From the NCBI GenBank assembly GCA_021106655.1, contig JAIOTT010000171.1:1-6838 (forward strand): 6,838 nucleotides of DNA, given 5' to 3'. Position 1 is the first letter of the stretch, and every line of letters starts with the position of its first letter. Made by a program: the position numbers and the translations under genes. The notes beneath the pieces are model-generated. The model saw nothing but the letters and a program-made list of their open reading frames with translations, made no database searches and was not told the origin of the DNA. Shown in pieces: positions 1-6,777 of this stretch. Origin of the DNA: Bacteroidales bacterium. GTDB taxonomy: Bacteria; Bacteroidota; Bacteroidia; Bacteroidales; SMBSF77.

Positions 1-599
1 AATTTCGAATCAACATATTGGCTAAAACTGTCATTATACCTGTCCAGGTGATCAGGAGTAATATTCATCAGTATGGCTGTTTCTGCTTTAAAGTCAAACA
101 TACCATCTAATTGAAAACTACTGATCTCCAGCACGTAATAGTCGAATTTCTTCAAAGCCACACTCATTGCAAAACTCTCTCCTACATTTCCTGCTACACC
201 AACATTTAAACCTGCACTTTTTAGAATGTGATAAGTAAGAAGTGTTGTAGTAGTTTTGCCGTTACTTCCCGTTATGCAAATTTTATATGCATCTGTATAC
301 CTTGCAGCAAACTCAATTTCTGAAATAACTTTAATCCCCTTTTGTTTTATTAGGCTGATAATTGGCACATCATCAGGGATTCCAGGGCTTTTAATTATTT
401 CATCTGCCTTTAGTATAATGTCCTCGTTATGTTTACCCTCTTCAAACTGAATGTCAAAATGTGAAAGAACGTTTATATATTTTTTAGTTATTTTTCCATT
501 ATCGGATACGAAAACTCGCATTCCTTTTTTTTTAGCCAACACTGCAGCACCTGTTCCACTTTCACCTCCGCCCAGTACCACAATGCTTTTTGATTTCAT
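1..599 (-). CDS. murD: UDP-N-acetylmuramoyl-L-alanine--D-glutamate ligase MurD (5' part; runs off the left edge)
   Basis: Cytoplasmic ATP-dependent ligase that adds D-glutamate to UDP-MurNAc-L-Ala, the second step of stem-peptide assembly. The minus-strand frame opens with ATG at 599-597 and stays open for 199 codons to the window edge, so the central-domain remainder and C-terminal ligase domain are missing. Seen: an N-terminal Rossmann-like start with VLGGGESG (residues 8-15), a SPGIP motif (71-75) typical of MurD, the ATP-binding P-loop GSNGKTT (111-117), an LEISSFQL segment (157-164), and TPDHLDRY (181-188). The last complete codon is Lys199, which aligns by spacing from DHLDRY with the carbamylated lysine of E. 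coli MurD (K198). The gene follows mraY after 24 bases, with no Shine-Dalgarno. An in-frame TAA two codons upstream of the ATG blocks any longer start. Nine consecutive A residues encode part of AKKKG (22-26). Identity is firm; full length and integrity beyond the edge cannot be judged. Confidence 0.96.
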   Translation of the reverse strand, partial: MKSKSIVVLGGGESGTGAAVLAKKKGMRVFVSDNGKITKKYINVLSHFDIQFEEGKHNEDIILKADEIIKSPGIPDDVPIISLIKQKGIKVISEIEFAARYTDAYKICITGSNGKTTTTLLTYHILKSAGLNVGVAGNVGESFAMSVALKKFDYYVLEISSFQLDGMFDFKAETAILMNITPDHLDRYNDSFSQYVDSK

Positions 600-623
600 T
601 TTTTAAACTTTTTTATTCATGTA

Positions 624-1874
624 TTATCTAAGTTTTAATGTTATGATGGTGAATATTGCCAGCATGATTCCAATAATCAGGAAGCGCTGAACTATTTTAG
701 GTTCAGGGTATTTTAGTATCTGGAAGTGGTGATGTAGTGGAGCCATGAGGAATATTCGTTTTCCAACTCCACTCTTTCGCTTTGTGAATTTGAAATAGCC
801 AACCTGCATGATAACTGACAGGCTCTCAGCCAGAAAAATTCCACATAGGACAGGTATAAGGAGTTCTTTCCTGATAATTATTGCGAATACTGCGATGATA
901 CCTCCAATAGCAAGGCTACCTGTGTCGCCCATAAATACCTGGGCAGGGAAGGAGTTGTACCATAAAAACCCAACGCATGCCCCAACAAAGGCACTTACAA
1001 AAATTGCCAGCTCTCCGGTATTAGGCAGATACATTATATTCAGGTAATCAGCAAAAACGAAATTACCTGATACCCAGGCTAGAATTCCTAAAGTTGCACC
1101 AATGATAGCTGAAACACCGGTAGCCAAACCATCAAGGCCGTCAGTCAGGTTTGCGCCATTTGATACAGCAGTTATTATGAATATCACTATGGGAATAAAA
1201 ATTAAAAATGCCCACTTTTTGTAATCTCCTCCAAGCCATGAGATCAATATGGAATAATCAAATTCATTATTTTTAAAAAATGGAATTGTAGTTTTATATG
1301 ATTTGAAAGATTCCCTTGCAACCTGTGTTGTAGAGGTGTTTCCGCTATTTGTAGTGGTTGTTTGTTCAATGCCGGTTTCAGATACTGGAACTTTTTCTCT
1401 GATAACTATATCATCATTCAGTGCCATGGTAAGACCAACTACCAATCCGAGAGTTACCTGACCCAGTATCTTGAATTTTCCTGCAAGACCTTTTTTATCC
1501 TTTTTAAATACTTTTATATAATCATCAATAAACCCGATAAGGCCGAGCCATACTGTGGTGAAAAGTATGAGAAGGATGTAAACATTATCTAATTTGGCGA
1601 ACAGCAGGGTAGGGACAATTATACCTCCTAGTATGATCAGACCACCCATAGTTGGGGTTCCTGTTTTTTCATTTTGACCATGTAATCCCAGGTCTCTAAC
1701 TGTTTCACCAACCTGCTTTCTACGGAGAAATTCAATTAACCTTCGGCCAAATATCAGTGTGATTGTGAGAGAGGTTATCACAGCCATAGCAGCCCGGAAG
1801 GAAATATATTGGAATACTCCTGCTCCGGGGAAATCATAAGTTTGATCCAGATATTCAAATAAATAATATAACAT
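624..1874 (-). CDS. mraY: Phospho-N-acetylmuramoyl-pentapeptide-transferase MraY (lipid I synthase)
   Basis: Integral inner-membrane enzyme that transfers phospho-MurNAc-pentapeptide from UDP to undecaprenyl phosphate, giving lipid I. The protein has 416 residues, longer than the roughly 360 of E. coli MraY. About ten hydrophobic segments are visible (approximately 23-43, 75-93, 98-116, 134-151, 220-238, 250-268, 286-305, 319-334, 338-358, 396-413). Family motifs are present: PTMGG (74-78), the catalytic Asp pair D117-D118 in GFIDDY, NLTDGLDGL (242-250), MGDTGS with D317 (315-320), and PLHHHF (379-384). The extra length lies mostly between residues about 152 and 205, a hydrophilic loop containing a Thr/Ser/Asn-rich run (172-183). 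The ATG start at 1874-1872 gives an N-terminus MLYYLFEYL typical of Bacteroidota homologues. It lies 41 bases after murE and 24 before murD; murF, which sits between murE and mraY in E. coli, is absent here. Confidence 0.97.
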   Translation of the reverse strand: MLYYLFEYLDQTYDFPGAGVFQYISFRAAMAVITSLTITLIFGRRLIEFLRRKQVGETVRDLGLHGQNEKTGTPTMGGLIILGGIIVPTLLFAKLDNVYILLILFTTVWLGLIGFIDDYIKVFKKDKKGLAGKFKILGQVTLGLVVGLTMALNDDIVIREKVPVSETGIEQTTTTNSGNTSTTQVARESFKSYKTTIPFFKNNEFDYSILISWLGGDYKKWAFLIFIPIVIFIITAVSNGANLTDGLDGLATGVSAIIGATLGILAWVSGNFVFADYLNIMYLPNTGELAIFVSAFVGACVGFLWYNSFPAQVFMGDTGSLAIGGIIAVFAIIIRKELLIPVLCGIFLAESLSVIMQVGYFKFTKRKSGVGKRIFLMAPLHHHFQILKYPEPKIVQRFLIIGIMLAIFTIITLKLR

Positions 1875-1915
1875 TGCCGACTTTTTTATTTTATCAATTC
1901 ATTTATATTGAAGAA
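1875..1915 (-). other. murE-mraY intergenic gap (41 bases), no signal recognised
   Basis: This is the longest untranslated gap in the window. It is very AT-rich, and a short A-rich run precedes the mraY ATG. I see no Shine-Dalgarno, no inverted repeat able to act as a terminator, and no match to the Bacteroidota promoter -7 pattern TAnnTTTG. It is best read as plain intra-operon spacing at the point where some other bacteria carry murF. Confidence 0.6.
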
Positions 1916-3376
1916 CTAATTCTTGATTTCCAGAAAGTCTTTTATTATTTGCATGTCCTTAAATGGGTACTTAACCCCCTTAATTTCCTGGTAGGTTTCA
2001 TGACCCTTTCCGGCAACTAATATTATATCTCCGGGTTTTGACATAACACATGCTGTTTTTATCGCTTCCTCCCTCTTTGGAATGGATATCACTTTTTTAT
2101 AATGTATTGGACTTACTCCTTTTTTAATTTCTTCAATAATGACTTCAGGATCTTCAAATCTTGGATTATCTGAAGTAAGAATTACTGTGCTGCTTTTGTC
2201 AGAAGCAATTTTTCCCATTATAGGTCTTTTCTCTTTGTCTCTATTGCCTCCTGCCCCGACCACAGTAATAAGCTGTTCGTTTTCTGTTCGAATAGCAGTA
2301 ATGGTATCGAGGATATTTTTTAGGGCATCCGGAGTGTGTGCATAATCGACAATGGCTGTAATATTGTTACTTGATTTAAAAATCTCGAATCTCCCTGTAA
2401 CAGTATTTAGCTTACTAAGATTAGTTAGAACTTCTAGAATATTTTCTTCAAGGATAATAGCTGTTGAGTAAACAGCCAATAGATTATATGCGTTAAAAAT
2501 CCCTACAAGGCGACACCATACATCATTGTTGTCGATCCTGAGTTGTAGGCCGTCAAATTGATTTTCCAGTATCTTACATTTGAAATCTGCCATTGCTTTT
2601 AAGCTATAGGTATGCTTTGAAGCCATGGTATTTTGAAGCATTATCCGGCCGTTTTTGTCGTCAATATTTGAGAGCGCAAAAGCTTCCGGCGGAAGAGTGT
2701 CGAAAAAACTCTTTTTTACTTTAAGATAGTTTGCAAAACTTTTGTGGTAATCAAGGTGATCGTGAGTGAGATTTGTGAATATACCACCCCTGAATGTAAG
2801 CCCATTGATTCTTTTTTGAGAAATTGCATGCGAACTTACTTCCATAAAGCAAAAATCACAATCGGAATTCCACATTTCACGGAGAAGATAATTTATTTGT
2901 ATCGCATCCGGGGTAGTGTGTGTTGCACTTATATTTTTATCTCCAATTTTATTTTCTATTGTAGATATTAAGCCAGTGTTGTATCCTAATAGGGAAAATA
3001 ATTCATACAGCAGTCTTGCAATTGTTGTTTTTCCATTAGTCCCTGTAACTCCAATCAGTTTCAATTCTCCGGAAGGATTATCGTAAAAATTGGAAGCTAT
3101 CTGACCCAAAGCACTACTGCTATCCCTGACCTGTATATATGTGATATTATCATTAGTTGTCTCCGGCATTGTTTCACAAACAATTGCAATTGCACCTTTC
3201 TTAATTACATCTTTAATAAATGAATGGCCATCAACGAGGGTTCCTTTGACAGCTATAAAAAGCCCACCTTTATTTATCTGCCTGGAATCAAAGCAGATAC
3301 TGCCAATTTGTTTGCTTAACGATCCGGTAGCGCTAACAATAGCAGTTTTATATAATATGTCTCTCAGTGATTTCAA
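1916..3376 (-). CDS. murE: UDP-N-acetylmuramoyl-L-alanyl-D-glutamate--2,6-diaminopimelate ligase MurE
   Basis: Cytoplasmic Mur ligase that adds the third stem-peptide residue to UDP-MurNAc-L-Ala-D-Glu using ATP. Length is 486 residues, normal for the family. Domain order: N-terminal UDP-binding domain (about 1-100) with CFDSRQI (28-34); central ATPase domain (about 105-325) with P-loop TGTNGKTT (111-118), HTTPD (153-157), EVSSHA (179-184), THDHLDYH (204-211) and probable carbamylated Lys221; C-terminal domain with DYAHTPD (344-350), DNPR (403-406) and GKGHE (456-460). DNPR and the GKGHE glutamate are the known recognition elements for meso-diaminopimelate, so a DAP ligase rather than a lysine ligase is inferred. 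The start codon is TTG (3376-3374): an in-frame TAA lies immediately upstream, and the resulting N-terminus KSLRDILYK matches what I recall of Bacteroidota MurE. It begins 14 bases after ftsI. Confidence 0.97.
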   Translation of the reverse strand: MKSLRDILYKTAIVSATGSLSKQIGSICFDSRQINKGGLFIAVKGTLVDGHSFIKDVIKKGAIAIVCETMPETTNDNITYIQVRDSSSALGQIASNFYDNPSGELKLIGVTGTNGKTTIARLLYELFSLLGYNTGLISTIENKIGDKNISATHTTPDAIQINYLLREMWNSDCDFCFMEVSSHAISQKRINGLTFRGGIFTNLTHDHLDYHKSFANYLKVKKSFFDTLPPEAFALSNIDDKNGRIMLQNTMASKHTYSLKAMADFKCKILENQFDGLQLRIDNNDVWCRLVGIFNAYNLLAVYSTAIILEENILEVLTNLSKLNTVTGRFEIFKSSNNITAIVDYAHTPDALKNILDTITAIRTENEQLITVVGAGGNRDKEKRPIMGKIASDKSSTVILTSDNPRFEDPEVIIEEIKKGVSPIHYKKVISIPKREEAIKTACVMSKPGDIILVAGKGHETYQEIKGVKYPFKDMQIIKDFLEIKN

Positions 3377-3390
3377 TTAAACTTATATAT
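3374..3390 (-). promoter_or_regulatory. murE translation start region with TTG start codon
   Basis: The murE frame cannot begin upstream because TAA (3379-3377) directly precedes TTG (3376-3374). No in-frame ATG or GTG lies close downstream, and a later start would remove the conserved DILYK segment. The 14 bases between the ftsI stop and this TTG are almost entirely A and T, with no GGAG-like sequence. Initiation at TTG, probably helped by ribosomes ending on ftsI, is inferred. Confidence 0.75.
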
Positions 3391-5496
3391 TTATGTGCTT
3401 AACTCCAGTACAATTTCTTTACCCACACTAATATTTGAGCCCGGACTTATTGATTGTTTAATAATTATTCCTTTACCATTTAGCCTGACTTTCAATCCTA
3501 TTTTTTCAAGGATATATACGGCATCTTTTGCCCCCATTCCTTTTACATTTGGCACAATGTTTTCTGTTATTCTGCGTGTTCGGATTACAACATTATTTTC
3601 CTCAGGTAATGTGACTGCCCATTCATCAATGGAATCAGTAATAATAACCGGTAGATTCAGGCTTCTGTATACAGTTAACAAGTCGGCCTGATTACCCGTT
3701 TTAGCAAGAGGAATGGAATTATCAGAATTGATTGTAATGTCTTTTTGCTGAATATCTAATTGTGTTGAGTATACTTTATTTGCAATTTCCTTAAAAACAG
3801 GTGCTGCCACTGAACTGGCATAATACAAGCCGGTGGATGGTTTGCTGATAACTACAATACAAGAATATTTAGGGTTTTCAGCAGGAAAATACCCTACAAA
3901 TGAAGCATTATAATTGTATTTATCATATCCCAGATTCCCTTTTGCTATTTGTGCTGTGCCCGTTTTTCCGGCTATTTTATAGGCTGAATTATTCAAGGAC
4001 TTTCCAGTACCTCTTTCCACAACACCTTCAAGGATATCCTTAGCTTTTTCCAGTGTGTTTTTTGAACAAATTGACTCTTTAAGAACTTCTGTTTCAAAAG
4101 TGTTAATAGTTTTACCTGCTTTCCGGATTTCTTTAACAAACATGGGTTTTACTTTTTTCCCACCGTTTGCAATAGCATTATAAAATGCAAGGATCTGCAT
4201 GGGAGTGAGTTTAACTTCATATCCAATCGACATCCATGGTAGCGTGATTTTTGACCAGCTTTTATCATCAGTAGATTTAATAAATGGCATACCTTCACCA
4301 CTTATATCAAGTCCCAGGGGATCATTTAAAGTCATATTGTTAAGGCAGTCGACAAACTTTTCCTCACGTTTAGTAAAGGCCTCTACAATTTTTTTTGAAA
4401 TTCCAACATTGGATGATTTTTCGAATGCCGTTCTTAGTGTTATTGAAGTTTCTTCCAGGGGGTGCGAATCTGCCATTTTACTATTGTGGTAATAAACAGT
4501 GCCATTACCAGTTTTTATTGAATCTTCAAGTCTGGCATAATTGTTTTCCAGTAATGCCATAACTGAAGCAAGCTTAAAAGTTGAGCCGGGCTCAATGGAC
4601 TCACCTATTGCGTAGTTATATGATTCTTTATAAACACCATTCTTTTTATCAAGACAGAGATTAGCTATTGCCTTGATATGGCCACTTTTCACTTCCATTA
4701 ATATTGCACATCCATGATCCGCCTTATGTACTTGGAGATGTTTAAGCAATGCATGCTCAGTGACATCCTGGATATTTATATCAATTGTTGTGATAATGTC
4801 CTGGCCGTTTCTTGGTTCAATCTCATTTGCATCGCTTAATGGCATCCAAACCCCATTCCCAATTCTTTGCATTAAACGTTGACCTGAATAGCCTGTTAAA
4901 ACGTCATTATATTTTCCCTCCAGGCCTACTGAGTAATTGTTTCTTTCATATCCAATAGTTCTTGCAGCCAGCATTTTAAATGGTAATTCCCGGTGAGTCT
5001 TTGAAATGATTATTAATCCGCCTCTATATTTTCCTTTTCTGAAAATCGGAAATTTTCTTAGTTTTTTGAGCTGAGAATATGTTACATTTCTTTTAACAGG
5101 GAAAAATCTATTGCCATCAGCCCTTGCTTTCAATAGATCACTCTTGTACTGTCCTGAAGATTTATTTTTAAATAGATGTGAAAGGCAATATGATAAGGAA
5201 TCAATGTTTTTGAATAAGAAGTTATCGGAAATATGCTCCGATGCCACATCCATCCTGATGTCAAAAATTGGAACTGAAGTTGCCAGAAGGGAACCATCTA
5301 AAGCGCAAATATTTCCCCTTACAGCTTTAATATTTGCCACTTTAAGTGTAAATTCCGTGGCTTTCTTTTTCCATTTTTCTCCTTCAATGAATTGTATCTT
5401 AATTGCTTTGCCAATAATGAGAAGGCCAAAGAGCAACATGAGAAAGTATACTACATATACCCTAAGCAATATGACTTTTCTTGTGTCCTTCATCAT
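3391..5496 (-). CDS. ftsI: Peptidoglycan D,D-transpeptidase FtsI/PBP3-type (class B penicillin-binding protein) with C-terminal PASTA domain
   Basis: Septal transpeptidase that cross-links peptidoglycan in the periplasm and is anchored by one N-terminal membrane segment. The protein has 701 residues. Seen in order: a short cytoplasmic tail, a hydrophobic anchor (about 8-30), the PBP dimerisation/pedestal region (about 55-225, with GNICALDGSLLA at 61-72), and the transpeptidase domain (about 255-575). The catalytic motifs are complete: STFK with nucleophile Ser305 and Lys308, SSN (361-363), and KTGT (511-514). After a linker the tail (about 647-701) reads as a PASTA module, starting VPNVKGMGAKDAV and ending before the stop. 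PASTA tails are known in Bacteroidota and Gram-positive division PBPs, unlike E. coli FtsI. The start is one of two adjacent ATGs (5496-5494 or 5493-5491), preceded by a weak AAAGAGA purine stretch. It sits 17 bases after the ftsL-like gene and 14 before murE, as expected for dcw ftsI. Confidence 0.96.
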   Translation of the reverse strand: MMKDTRKVILLRVYVVYFLMLLFGLLIIGKAIKIQFIEGEKWKKKATEFTLKVANIKAVRGNICALDGSLLATSVPIFDIRMDVASEHISDNFLFKNIDSLSYCLSHLFKNKSSGQYKSDLLKARADGNRFFPVKRNVTYSQLKKLRKFPIFRKGKYRGGLIIISKTHRELPFKMLAARTIGYERNNYSVGLEGKYNDVLTGYSGQRLMQRIGNGVWMPLSDANEIEPRNGQDIITTIDINIQDVTEHALLKHLQVHKADHGCAILMEVKSGHIKAIANLCLDKKNGVYKESYNYAIGESIEPGSTFKLASVMALLENNYARLEDSIKTGNGTVYYHNSKMADSHPLEETSITLRTAFEKSSNVGISKKIVEAFTKREEKFVDCLNNMTLNDPLGLDISGEGMPFIKSTDDKSWSKITLPWMSIGYEVKLTPMQILAFYNAIANGGKKVKPMFVKEIRKAGKTINTFETEVLKESICSKNTLEKAKDILEGVVERGTGKSLNNSAYKIAGKTGTAQIAKGNLGYDKYNYNASFVGYFPAENPKYSCIVVISKPSTGLYYASSVAAPVFKEIANKVYSTQLDIQQKDITINSDNSIPLAKTGNQADLLTVYRSLNLPVIITDSIDEWAVTLPEENNVVIRTRRITENIVPNVKGMGAKDAVYILEKIGLKVRLNGKGIIIKQSISPGSNISVGKEIVLELST

Positions 5497-5513
5497 TTCT
5501 CTTTAATGTAGAT

Positions 5514-5885
5514 TTACTGTGGAGGTGTAGTTGATTCCTTTAATCCAATAACCTCCAGGTTTTTAGCTACTTCTGATTGTTTGCTTTGGAACATAAGCTC
5601 AGATTTTGCGGCTATATGTTCATATCTAAGTTCCTTAAGTTCTGTTTTTATTTCTTCTATTTCGCGTGCCGTTTTTTCAGCGTAATAAGTGTTTCCTATG
5701 TATAGAACAGCTAGAAAGCTTAAATAAAAAACAAAAGGCAAAAGCTTGATGCTGTTATCCGAAGTAAGGATAGTTCCATCAAGTATGTTGTGAAATTTCA
5801 GGCTGCTTCTGCTTTCACTTTTTATGCGCTTTTTTTGATTTTTTTGTTCGAGATCCATGTTTTTCACATTAATGTCATTATACAT
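5514..5885 (-). CDS. ftsL: FtsL-like small bitopic divisome protein
   Basis: Probable functional counterpart of FtsL, a single-pass division protein that in other bacteria bridges FtsB/FtsQ and activates FtsW-FtsI. The protein has 123 residues: a basic, polar cytoplasmic region (1-46, Lys/Arg/Ser-rich), one membrane segment (about 47-65), then a periplasmic charged helix predicted as coiled coil (about 67-100, rich in Glu, Lys and Leu). The conserved end SEVAKNLEVIGLKESTTPP (104-122) resembles the C-terminal signature I recall for Bacteroidota FtsL-like proteins. There is little plain sequence likeness to E. coli FtsL; the call rests on topology, that tail and position between rsmH and ftsI. 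The ATG at 5885-5883 overlaps the rsmH end by 8 bases, suggesting translational coupling; Met10 (ATG at 5858-5856) is an alternative start. Confidence 0.85.
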   Translation of the reverse strand: MYNDINVKNMDLEQKNQKKRIKSESRSSLKFHNILDGTILTSDNSIKLLPFVFYLSFLAVLYIGNTYYAEKTAREIEEIKTELKELRYEHIAAKSELMFQSKQSEVAKNLEVIGLKESTTPPQ

Positions 5886-6777
5886 TAACTTTTTCTGCTA
5901 TTCTTAACCTTGCACTTCTTGCCCTGCTATTTGTTGAAATTTCTTCTTCACCGGGTATTAAGGGTTTTCTGCTGATTATTTTGAAGGGAACAATGGGATT
6001 GCCATAAAAATCTTTTTCAATGTTGCCCTTAAAGTTTCCGGATTTAAAAAAATTCTTTACTAGCCTGTCTTCAAGGGAATGATAAGAAATGACAACCATT
6101 CTACCGCCACCTTTTAATGCTTTTACCGATTGTTCCAATAAGTCTTTTAATGCTCCCAGTTCATCATTTACTTCAATTCGTAGAGCTTGAAAAACCCGGG
6201 CATAATATTTATTCTCCTTACCTTTATGAACACAATTTGTTATCACTTTCTTGAATTCATCAATACTGGAAATATTATTTATTTTTCTTTTATTGACAAT
6301 TGTAGATGCTAGTTTTTTCGAATTTCTGATTTCTCCATATCCTGAAAAAATGCTTATTAGCTTATCCTCTGAATATTCGTTGAGTACCGTAGTTGCTGTA
6401 ACACCAAGATTTTTATTCATTCGCATATCCATCACGCCTGAAAATCTTGTCGAGAAACCTCTTTCCGCGTTATCAATTTGATAAGACGATACACCAAGAT
6501 CAGCAAGTATTCCATTTACCGGGACAGCATTGTGAAGTTTTAAGAAGTTAATCAGATAACGAAAATTTTGACGTATGAAAACAAATCTATCGTCCTCAAT
6601 GATGTTTCCGGTAGCATCTTCATCCTGATCGAAGGCGTAAAGTTTTCCTGAAGTGAGTTTATTTAATATTTGGAGAGAATGTCCACCACCACCAAATGTA
6701 ACATCAACATAAATCCCTTTGGGATCTATAGCTAATCCATCAATACATTCATTTAGTAATACCGGATTGTGATACAT
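5878..6777 (-). CDS. rsmH: 16S rRNA (cytosine(1402)-N(4))-methyltransferase RsmH (MraW)
   Basis: SAM-dependent methyltransferase that modifies N4 of C1402 in 16S rRNA, at the ribosomal P site. The protein has 299 residues, a normal family length. Motifs seen: the N-terminal YHNPVLLNE (2-10), the SAM-binding loop DVTFGGGGHS (25-34), FDQDEDA (49-55), DLGVSSYQID (93-102), the GFSTRFSGVMDMRM stretch (107-120), RVFQALRIEVNDEL (194-207), SYHSLEDR (231-238), and the C-terminal NSRARSARLR (283-292). Start ATG (6777-6775) shares its A with the TAA of mraZ, and the N-terminus matches the family, so no longer start is needed. It lies in the standard dcw position after mraZ and overlaps the ftsL-like gene by 8 bases. 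All key motifs are intact. Confidence 0.97.
   Translation of the reverse strand: MYHNPVLLNECIDGLAIDPKGIYVDVTFGGGGHSLQILNKLTSGKLYAFDQDEDATGNIIEDDRFVFIRQNFRYLINFLKLHNAVPVNGILADLGVSSYQIDNAERGFSTRFSGVMDMRMNKNLGVTATTVLNEYSEDKLISIFSGYGEIRNSKKLASTIVNKRKINNISSIDEFKKVITNCVHKGKENKYYARVFQALRIEVNDELGALKDLLEQSVKALKGGGRMVVISYHSLEDRLVKNFFKSGNFKGNIEKDFYGNPIVPFKIISRKPLIPGEEEISTNSRARSARLRIAEKVNV

Noticed and set aside
603..620. A tiny ATG-to-TAA frame (five codons) just upstream of murD and in frame with it, possibly a leader peptide or a broken longer start.
   Set aside because: It encodes only MNKKV in a very A-rich gap, with no ribosome binding site or attenuator structure. The ATG at 599 gives the proper MurD N-terminus, so chance is the best explanation.
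1875..1915. Possible internal promoter before mraY.
   Set aside because: The gap is AT-rich, but I found no TAnnTTTG element with a matching TTG upstream at suitable spacing, so AT content alone is not enough.
4389..4396. An eight-base homopolymer inside ftsI as a possible frameshift site.
   Set aside because: The reading frame continues intact through it, and all transpeptidase motifs on both sides are in the same frame.
5111..5506. Plus-strand open frame of 131 codons opposite the start of ftsI.
   Set aside because: It lies wholly antisense to a well-supported gene, shows no recognisable domain, and its length is explained by the codon pattern of ftsI. The other plus-strand open frames opposite murD, mraY, murE, ftsI and rsmH were rejected for the same reason.
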